The notes under the pieces were generated by a model. It was not told the origin of the DNA, did not search any database, and worked only from the letters and a program-made list of their open reading frames with translations. The position numbers and the translations under genes were made by a program. From an uncultured Spartobacteria bacterium (GTDB lineage: Bacteria; Verrucomicrobiota; Verrucomicrobiia; Chthoniobacterales; Chthoniobacteraceae): a stretch of DNA of 64,000 nt. The stretch spans positions 1 to 64,000 of the forward strand of contig CAIRYQ010000044.1 of NCBI GenBank assembly GCA_903882875.1. The letters are read 5' to 3'. Below, in pieces: positions 19,701-27,112 of the stretch. Numbering within the stretch: the stretch's first letter is position 1; every line of letters begins with the position of its first letter.

Positions 19701-20754
19701 ATTCACCTCGGTGATCGCCGACAGCGGCGCGATGCTCACGCAGGTGCGGCTCGAAATCCTGCCGGGCGACAAGCGGCTGCTGCACCTCACGCTGCCGAAG
19801 GACGCGCGGTTCTGGTTTGCGTTCGTCAACCAGAAGGGCGTGTGGCCGTGGCGCGAGAAGGATGAGATTTTGATCCCGCTCGAACAGCAGTCGCGCGGCG
19901 CTCAGGCGGTGCCGGTGGAACTATTTTACAGCAGCCAGATTGGTGAACCGGGATCCCGGTCGCTCGATCTGCAGTTGCTTGCGGCGAAATTTGATCTGCC
20001 GTTGGAGAACATCATCTGGCGCATTTTCCTGAATGAAAAATGGAAGATCACGAAATGGACCGGCTCGCTGCAGCTCCAGCAGGATGAGATCGTCGCCCGT
20101 TCGACCGCCGTGGATTTGCAGAGCTATTTGCAAAACGAGGCGAGCCAGCAGCGCGACAAGACGGCGGCTGCTGAACAGATGCTTGCGCTCGGCAACAGCG
20201 CGTTGCAGCAGGGCAATCCGCAGGAGGCGCGGCGTGCATTCGAGTCTGCGTACGGACTGAGCCAGCACGACAACGCCTTCAACGAGGACGCGCGTGTGCA
20301 GCTTCACAATGTGAAGCTCCAGCAGGCGCTCATTGGCTTGAACGTGCGCCAGTCGAACGTCGCGGGCGAAGGCGACGCGCTCACCGGAAAGCTGCGTGCG
20401 GGCAGAGGTGGTAAGGAGGCTAACTACACGCAGCAGGACGCGAAACAGATCCTCGACCGCAACACGGCTGATGAGAATGCGGCGTTCACCAAACTTGCGG
20501 AGCGGCTTATCCAGCAGCAGGACGCCGCGGTGAGCAGCCCGGCGGTGATTCAGGCGAGCATTCCCGAGCAGGGCCGGATGCTCACATTCAGCCGCGCCGT
20601 TGCGGTGGACAACTGGGCCGATTTGCAGATCGGCCTGAAGGCAAAATCCGCGGTTCCGGCACCGTGGCTGGTGCGTCTCGCAATTCTCGCGGCGACGGTG
20701 CTCGTGCTCGGGATCTTCCTGCGGAGCGCGACGGCTTTCCGCCGGACGCTGTGA
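13720..20754 (+). CDS. Giant membrane protein (2344 aa), unknown function, apparently two-fold
   Basis: Signal peptide (MKLRLLTLLPFISLLTAIASFA), about 1050 residues of beta-rich periplasmic sequence, then a cluster of six hydrophobic segments between residues about 1070 and 1277; the last looks like a second signal peptide (LLITGLLAWSNVASAQA). A second beta-rich half follows (about 1280-2130), then a helical, Gln-rich TPR-like region (AEQMLALGNSALQQGNPQEA, about 2147-2200) and a final membrane helix at about 2315-2337. Each half ends in a similar pattern of a V-P-V/E-K-D-E-I-L-I-P-L strand, a long hydrophobic strand, and a W-containing strand, so an old duplication or gene fusion is likely. 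I recognise no family. It lies 45 nt after the VWA gene and probably belongs to the same operon. Confidence 0.7.
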   Translation: MKLRLLTLLPFISLLTAIASFAQNEAEIKNPAITGGVADGKVKLTIEGDLTARGDSKDKVIFATSVEHSIKVSRDRLMHRLAVTIDILQGKPRELPLTISGDGEIKQVAGEGLQDWSVRRDADGARTLVLRPEKGDEPLKQLKVIVTAEHEMKAGKNVASIFSLTPPVPALFGGFVSVESTPDIEVQADTPHGLLPVEAKHMPQAMRGKPKADAPESLAFQFHGAAYSLPLKISIADPETRQVVLREFKLTGQITEQNAAFTLTATARVMNPKGGTLTLLAGGIALTELAEHPDWRITSAGGRFSLAFDKPGEFPIVFKFNAAVRQNGGWNSVDFHVAPSALQPIILQGLAADTQFNFVGAARPEKTGKDFASFLPPDGAVKLSWKTAAPEAEGKLFYAAEMLSQLSVGPGLMRQVALLDCKVMQGELDRVTLLLRGDGEVTRVQGEQVLSWAVEPGPNAAERKLVVKFNQPQKNLFTILVQTQTPIGAFPQTVDAMQLRPEGATRFAGYIRIVNEGAVRIEVAQAKGLSQVSPEQFPESDVTKSVFRAGGGQRFAYRFSGADFALRIQADQILPELTVSQVFAFHLGENEQSIDAEIEIDVREAPLRELLLRVPKGYAVAKLNVAGLADYFLRDADDDAELRLVFAQLITGRQVVQVRLERNAALGAADWVLPHVDVTKAKSVRGHVAVSADAGIRLTAGRTQALTEIATAFFPRKVAGIQAAFRLSEPAWQATMRVERLPQSIQADAFHLFSIGEGVAYGSSVMNFVISGAPVSAFKIELSDEYFNVEFTGKDIRNWQKAEGGYVVQLHTPVSGAYTLLATYERPFKPQGDTLAFTGARPLDAQSEQGHTLVISAYQFQVKPVDVSAGLLPLETGEVPPEYRLFFDAPILAAYRYAARPFNLKLSLSPLAQGDSLSQVVDRASLVTHISKAGQVLTDVRYFVKNRGKANFRIAIEEGTQLWSATVNDAPVVPVQDGSVNLIPLPQHADPNMVLKIDLKLAGHSKEPERVKLATPVVGAPVMLAEWKLIPDTAQKLVYREGSLTPVGGVADASGFAGLARMFSGHDAGRVTVQLLAALALLALAAAVWRSAAKDGVFKFSARHWSGLVLGCAAFVMAGIAFIGLAEVARQHTSEIPRGITFLAPVQQAGNALAVEVGNVEDGTSALDWIGYSWLPVLAFLAWAFARLSGKPKWTIIGWTLLAWAALRWPNGACAFLAIVAAFFVWNLALPALRKLWRAPRKPKASLPNAGGGAAAATASLLITGLLAWSNVASAQAPDAVPLPPKEAPVAESVTQTIRVEEKFALVTAKIRWQAVKGQRLPLLFEPAVLTQTKFPEASLKLVQAGTPRSQQLLALETGAFDIELQYQVPVVKKDAESGFVLPAQFGLVNRLSLTLANLDVDVVSPQAVSIERKSAGKDTTAALVLAPVNEIWIAWKPRSRDVAREKAVFYAELTQLYAPTAGVIEGLHHAAIRPAQGELAELSFDVPKGATITDVIDPATLVAAKDKVPPSVVSQWRFDPDTGKLRVNLAPPQSRPFSLIIRSQIATGPLPVEQKVGLISVENAAGQVGLLGIATGNEVQLDTVDAAALTPINLEDFPGNIAAFLQGQIPGLTTRRAFRYADVKASAVLKASAVEPDVRVESQDTLSLGEDRAVLAVNAMVDITRAGIFRLSFALPAGMDVESITGKALSHWTESKANEERIITLHLLGRTEGRQEFAISLTGAGMKAAKAWAAPKLIFREAGKQRGTFLVVPEQGMRLQVTTREGVTQLDPQKSGIKQKGVLAFRVLQTPWNLALDVEQVDPWVQVTSLQHATVGEAQVKVAANLQYQIENTGLKIFHVALPVEAENVRFTGDQVADFLAVPKAVNDGLQTWEVKLHRRVIGQYLLQAAYQTPVPALATDVALRGVQVADVNLQRGFVTVRSAGRLQLRVETAPAALQPTEWQGIPRTLQQDIAASSASFAYRLVEPAFSLPMKLERHEATKLLPARVNNITFTSVIADSGAMLTQVRLEILPGDKRLLHLTLPKDARFWFAFVNQKGVWPWREKDEILIPLEQQSRGAQAVPVELFYSSQIGEPGSRSLDLQLLAAKFDLPLENIIWRIFLNEKWKITKWTGSLQLQQDEIVARSTAVDLQSYLQNEASQQRDKTAAAEQMLALGNSALQQGNPQEARRAFESAYGLSQHDNAFNEDARVQLHNVKLQQALIGLNVRQSNVAGEGDALTGKLRAGRGGKEANYTQQDAKQILDRNTADENAAFTKLAERLIQQQDAAVSSPAVIQASIPEQGRMLTFSRAVAVDNWADLQIGLKAKSAVPAPWLVRLAILAATVLVLGIFLRSATAFRRTL

Positions 20755-20758
20755 AGCC

Positions 20759-20803
20759 CGCCGATCAAGCAGCGGGGGCGCATCTCGTCTCCGCTGATCG
20801 GCG
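20759..20803. terminator. Possible bidirectional terminator hairpin
   Basis: CGCCGATCA at 20759-20767 pairs perfectly with TGATCGGCG at 20795-20803 across a 27-base loop. It lies between the ends of two convergent genes (stop at 20754 on the plus strand, stop at 20812 on the minus strand). There is no long T run, so this is a weak prediction. Confidence 0.3.
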
Positions 20804-20811
20804 ATGCGCGT

Positions 20812-23800
20812 TCATTTTGTCGCGAGGAGATTTTTCAGAGCGTTCGCGAGTTCGGCTTGGGTGAACGGCTTGTCCAGGCGGCCTGTCGCTCCCAGCGCCG
20901 TGAACTTTTCAGCCTCATCATCTTCCATCCGACCGCTCGCCACGATGATGGGGATGTCCGGCAGCAGCAACCGGACTTCGCGGACGAATGCCAGGCCGTC
21001 CATGCGCGGCATGTGGAGGTCTGTGATGATGGCGCGGATCTCGGTCCGGTGTTGCGACGCCTGCCTGAGACCGTCCGCGCCGTCGGTGGCGATCAGCGGA
21101 TTGAAATCCAGATGCGTCAGCACCGCACGGGCCACGTTCCGCACCCTGGCTTCGTCGTCCACGAAGAGGATGGTTTCTCCGTGGCCGCGGAAAACTTTCG
21201 GCATGCTCGATGCGGGCTCCGGTTCGCCGCCCACCGGATCCACCGGCAGATAGACGGTGAATGCCGTGCCATGTCCCGGTTCCGAGGAGACCTGTGTGAA
21301 TCCGCCGTGGCCTTTCACGATTCCCATCACGGTGGAGAGGCCGAGGCCGGTGCCTTTTTCCGGGCCCTTGGTCGTGAAGAACGGATCAAAAATCCGGTCG
21401 AGAATTTCCGGCGGAATCCCCGTGCCGGTGTCGCCGACGAGGATCGCCACGTAGTCGCCCGGTGTCGCATCGGGCATTGCCCTGGCGTGCTCCGCGTCCA
21501 TTTCCACGCGCATGGCTTCGAGCGTGAGCATGCCGCCGCGGGGCATGGCGTCGCGCGCATTCACGCAGAGGTTCAGGAGCACCTGGTGCAGTTGCGTGGC
21601 ATCGCCCAGCACCGTCGGAAGATTCGGGGCGCACTTGATCGCCAGCTCGATGTTCTTCGGGAAACTGCCCTTCATCAGATTCTCCATCTCCCTGATCAGG
21701 CGGCCGGGCTGGAGCGCGGCTCGCGCGCCCTCCGCTCCTTTGGCAAAGGCCAACAGTTGCCGCACCATGTCCGCCGCGCGTTTGGCGCTGGCCTCGATCC
21801 GGTCCAGCATTTGCGACTCCCCCGGATACTCCATCCGCAGCAGCTCGCCGCTCATCATGATCGGAGCGATGGCGTTGTTCAGGTCGTGGGCGATCCCGCC
21901 CGCGAGTGTGCCGATGCTCTCCATCCGCTGTGAGCGCAGGGCCAGGCGCTCCTGCCGCTGGCGCTCGGTGATGTCGCGCAGCGTGGCAAAGTTGAACTCC
22001 TTCCCGTTGATGAAGACGTAGTTGGCATTCACCTCGACGGAAAAGATGCGGCCATCCTTTGCCCGGTGCCGAGTTTCAAAGGTGACGGTGCCGCGGTGCT
22101 TGAGATCCTCGAAGTGCGGTTCCCACACGTCCGGCTGGAAGTCCGGATCCAGATCGAAAATCTTCATGCGGAGCAGTTCGTCGCGGGTGTAGCCACGCCC
22201 CGCGCACATGGCGTCGTTTGCGTACAGGATGCTCCCGTCACGGTTGATCCAGGCCACGCTGTCGCCTGCGCGATCCACGCTGAACCGCATCATCCGCAGC
22301 GTCTCCTCGGTCTCTTTGCGCGACGTGATGTCCTGCCAGGTGCCCAGGATTCCGATTACATTTCCCGCCGCGTCAAAGAGCGGCACCTTGTTTGTCTCCA
22401 GCCAGCGCGTGCTGCTGTCAATCATCGTCGCCCGTTCAATGATGCCCAGTTGCGGCTGGCCCGAGGTCATGACCTCGCGATCTTTCCGCACAAAAAATTC
22501 CCCCTGCTCGCGGCTCAGCGCAGGGAAGTCGAAATCCGTCAGGCCCACGATGGCCGCTGTGTCGCTGAGCCCGAAATTTCTGGCGACGACCGCATTGCAG
22601 CCGAGGTAGCGCGATTCGCGATCTTTCCAAAAGACGCCCTGCGGGATGTTGTCCAGGACCAGTTGCAGCATCCGCTGCGAATTTTGCACGGACTCCTGGG
22701 CCGCCTTCCTTTCGGTGATGTCGTGCCATGTGCCCAGCACGCCGATCACATTTCCATCCGTATCGTGCAGGGGAACCTTGTTCGTCTCCAGCCAGCGCAG
22801 GGAACCGTCGGCGCGTGTCGTCTGCTCGATGATGCCGAGCTGTGGCCGGCCCGTGGCAATGACCTCGCGGTCCTTCCGGATGAATGCCTCCGCCTGCTCC
22901 GGGGTCAGCGAGGCAAAGTCACGGTCGCATTTTCCCTTGAGCAATTCCGCATTCTCGATCCCGCGATGCCGTGCGATGATCGCATTGCAGCCAAGGTAGC
23001 GCGATTCGCGATCCTTCCAAAAGACGCCTTGCGGGATGTTGTCCAGGACCAGTTGCAGCATCCGCTGCGAAGTCTGCATGGCCTGTTCGGCCTGCTTGCG
23101 TTTGGTGATGTCTCGTCCGATGCCGACGAGCCCGATGATTTTTCCGGCGGAGTCCTTGAGCGGCACCTTGGTCGTCAGGATGAAGCGCTGCAAGCCGTCC
23201 GGGTGGGGCACCGACTCCTCCTTGTTGAACAGGGAGCTTCCGCCGAGCACGAGCTGTTCATCGCGCAGGAACGTGGCGGAATCCTCGGGCGGATAGATGT
23301 CCCCATCACATTTCCCGATCAGCTCCTCCGGCCCGGCCACGCCCATCACCTGCGCCACGCTGCGATTTGCCAGCAGGAACCGGCTTTGCGTGTCCTTCAT
23401 GTAGATGTGATCCGGCAGCAGATCGATCAGCGTTCGGAGCAGGGTGCGCTCTCGATCGAAAGCCTCCGCGTTCCGCTTCCGCTCGGTGTTGTCTCGGGTG
23501 ATGCCCAGCAGTGCGGTCACGCAGCCCCGCTCGTCGCGCATCGGCACGGCGCGCATTTCGAGCCAGAGGTGGGCGCCCTTGAGTCCGCAAATCTCGAATT
23601 CGAGCGCGCCGCTTTCTCCCCGCAGAACGCGTTCCGTCAGATCGGTGAACGCGGAGCGGAACTCCGGGAGAACCAAATCGAGCATACAATGCCCGGCGAC
23701 CTGTTCGAGGGAGTCCGCCCCGAACATGCGAAGTCCCGCGGGGTTCATGGACAGGAGCGTGCAACCGGGGCCGAGCAGATGCACGCACTCCGGTTCGGTT

Positions 23801-24252
23801 TCAAAGATCGCGCGCAGCCTCCGTTCGCTTGCGGCGAGCTGCTGCTCCGCGCGGAGACGCCGCCGGTGCTCCTCAGCCGCCGCCAGTGCGCGCTGCACCG
23901 CCGATGGGAGGCGGTCGAGGCGATCATTGAGCAGGTAATCAACGGCTCCCGCGTGCAGGCACCGCACCGCCGCCTCCTCGCCGATGGTGCCGGTCACGAT
24001 GATAAACGGCACATCGCGACCGCTGTTCTTGAGCAGCGCGAGAGCATCCAGTCCGCTGAACCTTGGCATCGTGTAGTCGCTGATCACGATGTCCCACGTC
24101 TGATTGGTCAGCGCCGCAGCCATCGCCTCCGGTGTGTCCACACGCTGGTGTTCGGGCAAGAATCCGCCGTCTTGTAACACGTTGAGAATGAGCAAGGCGT
24201 CGGCTTCTGCATCTTCCACCAATAAGATTCGCAACGGCTGGCTCATCGGCAT
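20812..24252 (-). CDS. Hybrid sensor kinase: REC, five PAS domains, HisKA/HATPase, REC
   Basis: 1146 residues from the ATG at 24252 (another ATG lies two codons on; upstream in-frame sequence is not protein-like). Order: receiver domain (RILLVEDAEAD, phospho-Asp in VISDYTMPRFSG), five PAS/PAC units each closed by a (R/H/Q)DIT-R-(K/Q) motif, dimerisation helix with the phospho-His in GTLAGGIAHDLNNAIAP, ATPase with N-box LLNLCVNARDAMPRGG, G1 GDTGTGIPPE, F-box FDPFFTTKG and G2 GTGLGLSTVMGIVKGHGG, and a C-terminal receiver with ITDLHMPRMDG. No membrane segment is visible, so it is cytoplasmic. PAS3 and PAS4 share the long identical run VLDNIPQGVFWKDRESRYLG and lie exactly 130 codons apart, a recent duplication. 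The input signal and partner are not evident from the neighbours. Confidence 0.92.
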   Translation of the reverse strand: MPMSQPLRILLVEDAEADALLILNVLQDGGFLPEHQRVDTPEAMAAALTNQTWDIVISDYTMPRFSGLDALALLKNSGRDVPFIIVTGTIGEEAAVRCLHAGAVDYLLNDRLDRLPSAVQRALAAAEEHRRRLRAEQQLAASERRLRAIFETEPECVHLLGPGCTLLSMNPAGLRMFGADSLEQVAGHCMLDLVLPEFRSAFTDLTERVLRGESGALEFEICGLKGAHLWLEMRAVPMRDERGCVTALLGITRDNTERKRNAEAFDRERTLLRTLIDLLPDHIYMKDTQSRFLLANRSVAQVMGVAGPEELIGKCDGDIYPPEDSATFLRDEQLVLGGSSLFNKEESVPHPDGLQRFILTTKVPLKDSAGKIIGLVGIGRDITKRKQAEQAMQTSQRMLQLVLDNIPQGVFWKDRESRYLGCNAIIARHRGIENAELLKGKCDRDFASLTPEQAEAFIRKDREVIATGRPQLGIIEQTTRADGSLRWLETNKVPLHDTDGNVIGVLGTWHDITERKAAQESVQNSQRMLQLVLDNIPQGVFWKDRESRYLGCNAVVARNFGLSDTAAIVGLTDFDFPALSREQGEFFVRKDREVMTSGQPQLGIIERATMIDSSTRWLETNKVPLFDAAGNVIGILGTWQDITSRKETEETLRMMRFSVDRAGDSVAWINRDGSILYANDAMCAGRGYTRDELLRMKIFDLDPDFQPDVWEPHFEDLKHRGTVTFETRHRAKDGRIFSVEVNANYVFINGKEFNFATLRDITERQRQERLALRSQRMESIGTLAGGIAHDLNNAIAPIMMSGELLRMEYPGESQMLDRIEASAKRAADMVRQLLAFAKGAEGARAALQPGRLIREMENLMKGSFPKNIELAIKCAPNLPTVLGDATQLHQVLLNLCVNARDAMPRGGMLTLEAMRVEMDAEHARAMPDATPGDYVAILVGDTGTGIPPEILDRIFDPFFTTKGPEKGTGLGLSTVMGIVKGHGGFTQVSSEPGHGTAFTVYLPVDPVGGEPEPASSMPKVFRGHGETILFVDDEARVRNVARAVLTHLDFNPLIATDGADGLRQASQHRTEIRAIITDLHMPRMDGLAFVREVRLLLPDIPIIVASGRMEDDEAEKFTALGATGRLDKPFTQAELANALKNLLATK

Positions 24253-24483
24253 TTCATGTCTTTGGGTGGTGGGTGGATTGCCGGACAGTGGCGTTTGGGC
24301 GTCAGCATTTTCACTGCGAACGGGGGAACACGCGTTGCCGGAATGAAGATATGATGACCGATGGAAAGTTTGGCGCAATGCCCGCTTCCTTTTCGTGGAT
24401 GCCGCAGGATTCCAGTGCAACGTCGGCTGGACGTGATCCCCATTTTTCCAGCTCGGCCCCGCCGCTTTTCCGAAAGCAGCCTC

Positions 24484-26004
24484 TCACTTCGCAAACAGCG
24501 CATCAATTTTCTTCCGCACCGCATCATCCATTTGGATCAGCGGCGGCCATGCGCGCTTGAATCCCTCGCCGGGAAGTTTCTTCGTCGCGTCGAAGCCCAT
24601 CTTGCTGCCCACGGCGATTTCGCTCGTTGCATGGTCGAGCACATCCGACGGGCCCTTCGTGAAGATGCTGTCGCGCTGCGGGTCGGTGTTTGCGCAGAGG
24701 CGGAAGAGGACGTCGCTCGTGTTGTGCACGTCCACGTCGGCGTCCACGACGACGATGTATTTGGAAAACATCATCTGCCCCATGCCCCAGAGTCCGTGCA
24801 TGATTTTGTAAGCCTGCATCGGGTAGGTCTTCCTGATCGAGACGAAGACGAGATTGTGAAACACGCCCTCCGCCGGCAGCGCGATGTCCGTGATCTCGGG
24901 GAAGTTCATTTTGAAAATCGGCAGGAAGATTTTCACCGACGCGCCGCCGATGTAGAAGTCCTCCATCGGCGGGATGCCGACGATGGTAGCGGGATAGACG
25001 GCGTCCTTCCGGTGCGTGATGGCCGTGATGTGGAAGACGGGATACGGCTCCGGCAGCGTGTAGTAGCCCGTGTGATCGCCGAACGGCCCCTCGTCGCGGA
25101 GCGGCTCGGTCGGATCCACGTAGCCTTCGATCACGAAGTCGGAGTTTGCCGGGACTTCGAGATCGTTCGTCTCGCACTTCACCAGTTCGACGGATTTTTT
25201 CCGCAGGTAGCCCGCGAGCAAAAATTCATCCAGCCCGTCCGGCAGCGGCGCGGTGGCGGCGAAGGTGAACACAGGATCGCCGCCGAGGAAAATCGCGACA
25301 GGCATGCGCGTGCCGGTCTCGTAGTAACGGCGGCCGTGCCGCGCGCCGACTTTCTGGAGCTGCCAGTGCATGCCGGTGGAGCGGTCGTCGTAAATCTGGA
25401 TGCGATACATGCCGACGTTGCGCTCGCCCGTGTCGGGATCCTTCGTGACCACGCACGGCAGCGTGATGAAGCGCCCGCCGTCGATCGGCCAGCATTTCAG
25501 GATGGGAATATCCGCGAGCGTCGGCGGAGTCGGCGACGTGCCGTTCTTCCAATCCGGTGCCGCGGGCCAGCTCGTGGCGGAGGCAGGCGCGTCGAACTTG
25601 TGGATGACTTCCTTGCATGCGCCGTCCCTCACGATCTTCGGCCGCGCGTGGCGGAGTTCGAACGCCTGGCCGAGCAGCTTCAGCGTCTGACGGAAAGTGG
25701 TCGGCGGTTTAGCCTTCATCAGCGAACCGAGTTCGGCGGCGACTTCGTCCACGGAGTTTGCGCCCATGCTCATCGCCATGCGCTTGTGCGAGCCCATCGT
25801 GTTGATTGCCACGGGGAATGGCGACACGACGCCGTTGATCGTCGGCTTCTCGATGAGCAGCGCCTTTCCGCCGCCGGGCGACTTCATTTCGCGGCCGGCC
25901 AGCTCGGTGATTTCCAGCTCGGTGGCCACAGGCGTGGCGATGCGTTTCAATTCGCCTGCACGGTCGAGGGCGTTGACGAAATCGCGGAAGGAACCAAATG
26001 CCAT
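24484..26004 (-). CDS. ubiD: UbiD-family prenylated-FMN decarboxylase
   Basis: 506 residues, about the usual length for 4-hydroxy-3-polyprenylbenzoate (or menaquinone-pathway) decarboxylases. Family blocks: KALLIEKP near the start, FPVAINTMGSHKRMAMSMG, ITLPCVVTKDPDTGERNVGMYR, then GEIVKCE-like and EGYVDPTEPLRDEGPFGDHTGYY, which contains the catalytic E-x-x-R/E acid residues, and YPATIVGIPPMEDFYIGGAS. The enzyme uses prenylated FMN made by a UbiX partner, which is not in this window. Verrucomicrobia usually make menaquinone, so the substrate may be a menaquinone precursor rather than a ubiquinone one; the sequence alone does not decide. Confidence 0.9.
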   Translation of the reverse strand: MAFGSFRDFVNALDRAGELKRIATPVATELEITELAGREMKSPGGGKALLIEKPTINGVVSPFPVAINTMGSHKRMAMSMGANSVDEVAAELGSLMKAKPPTTFRQTLKLLGQAFELRHARPKIVRDGACKEVIHKFDAPASATSWPAAPDWKNGTSPTPPTLADIPILKCWPIDGGRFITLPCVVTKDPDTGERNVGMYRIQIYDDRSTGMHWQLQKVGARHGRRYYETGTRMPVAIFLGGDPVFTFAATAPLPDGLDEFLLAGYLRKKSVELVKCETNDLEVPANSDFVIEGYVDPTEPLRDEGPFGDHTGYYTLPEPYPVFHITAITHRKDAVYPATIVGIPPMEDFYIGGASVKIFLPIFKMNFPEITDIALPAEGVFHNLVFVSIRKTYPMQAYKIMHGLWGMGQMMFSKYIVVVDADVDVHNTSDVLFRLCANTDPQRDSIFTKGPSDVLDHATSEIAVGSKMGFDATKKLPGEGFKRAWPPLIQMDDAVRKKIDALFAK

Positions 26005-26107
26005 AGTGCGCGGAGGCTAACAGGAACAACGCGCCGGGCAATGAGACGGACGCGCTTTTCTGCCGCGGCTTGCCACGTTCGCGCGGAACCTTCAGCTTCC
26101 CGCGCGC

Positions 26108-26968
26108 ATGAAAACATTCCTCCTCGCTTCCCTCTCCCTCGCAATCTCCGCCACCGCTGCGGACAAAATCAAAGTCCTCATCGTGGACGGACAGAACAAC
26201 CACCAGTGGAAGATGACCACTCCGGTGCTGAAGCAGATACTCGAGGAGCCGGGCATCTTCAGCGTGGACGTGGCGACTTCGCCCGAGAAGGGCAAGGGCA
26301 TCGAATCGTTCCAGCCGAAGTTTTCCGACTACGCCGTCGTCGTCTCGAACTACAATGGCGAGCCGTGGTCCGCGGCGACGAAGCAGGCGTTTGAGAAATA
26401 CGTGAGCGGCGGCGGCGGTTTCGTGTCCGTCCACGCGGCCGACAATTCATTTCCCGAATGGCCCGCCTACAACGAGATGATCGGGCTCGGCGGCTGGGGT
26501 GGGCGCAGTGAAAAGAGCGGCCCGTATCTCCGCCTGCGCGACGGCAAGTGGACGTTCGACACCACGCCCGGACGCGGCGGCAGCCACGGCAAGCAGCATG
26601 AGTTCGCGCTGAACAACCGCGCTCCGGAGCATCCGATCATGAAAGGCCTGCCCGCGGCATTCATGCACCGGCAGGACGAGCTGTACAACAGCCTGCGCGG
26701 CCCGGCGAAGGACGTGACCGTGCTCGCAAGCGCGATGTCCCCGAAAGACATGGGCGGCAGTGGCGAAGAGGAACCGCTCATCATGGTGATCCCCTTTGGC
26801 AAAGGCCGCGTCGTGCACGATGCGCTCGGCCACGGCGCGGAGGCGGTGCACTGCGTCGCATTCGCCGTCACGCTCCAGCGTGCCACCGAGTGGGCTGCGA
26901 CGGGCAAGGTGGCGCAGAAAGTCCCAGCGACTTTTCCGGACGACAAGAAGAGCATTGAGCGTCCGTAG
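26108..26968 (+). CDS. Secreted ThuA-like (trehalose-utilisation type) protein
   Basis: 286 residues with a short signal peptide (MKTFLLASLSLAISATAA). The ThuA/class I glutamine-amidotransferase-like fold is visible: KVLIVDGQNNHQWKMTT at the start, YAVVVSNYNGEPW, the GGGFVSVHAADNSFPEW strand-turn, and EHPIMKGLP, ELYNSLRG and PLIMVIPFGKGRVVHDALGHG near the end. Sugar-related binding or hydrolysis outside the cell is the usual suggestion for the family. It is divergent from ubiD (103 bp apart), where promoters for both probably lie. Confidence 0.88.
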   Translation: MKTFLLASLSLAISATAADKIKVLIVDGQNNHQWKMTTPVLKQILEEPGIFSVDVATSPEKGKGIESFQPKFSDYAVVVSNYNGEPWSAATKQAFEKYVSGGGGFVSVHAADNSFPEWPAYNEMIGLGGWGGRSEKSGPYLRLRDGKWTFDTTPGRGGSHGKQHEFALNNRAPEHPIMKGLPAAFMHRQDELYNSLRGPAKDVTVLASAMSPKDMGGSGEEEPLIMVIPFGKGRVVHDALGHGAEAVHCVAFAVTLQRATEWAATGKVAQKVPATFPDDKKSIERP

Positions 26969-27017
26969 TGCTTTGGTGTGCTTGCGCTCCATTGAGCGGC
27001 TTCACCGCCACGAGGCC

Positions 27018-27112
27018 GTGACTGGCGATTGGTGAATGGTGACTGGACCTTCGGTTTTTCACGAAGCCATCCTGAACGGGACACCAGTCACTTTTCACCA
27101 GTCACCAATCAC
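27018..27112. repeat. GTGACTGG-type inverted repeat between convergent genes
   Basis: Arm 27018-27046 and arm 27084-27112 are reverse complements at 24 of 29 positions. Each arm is itself built of 7-8 base near-repeats (GTGACTGG, GCGATTGG, GTGAATGG). The right arm contains the stop codon of the flavoprotein gene (27109-27111). The hairpin sits between two convergent genes, so it could act as a bidirectional terminator as well as being a dispersed repeat. Confidence 0.5.

Noticed and set aside
22066-24177. Long plus-strand open frame opposite the hybrid kinase
   Set aside because: The minus strand encodes clear receiver, PAS and kinase motifs; the antisense frame has no recognisable domain.
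24361-26394. Long plus-strand open frame opposite ubiD
   Set aside because: Antisense by-product: the UbiD motifs are on the minus strand, and the frame runs through the divergent promoter region into another gene.
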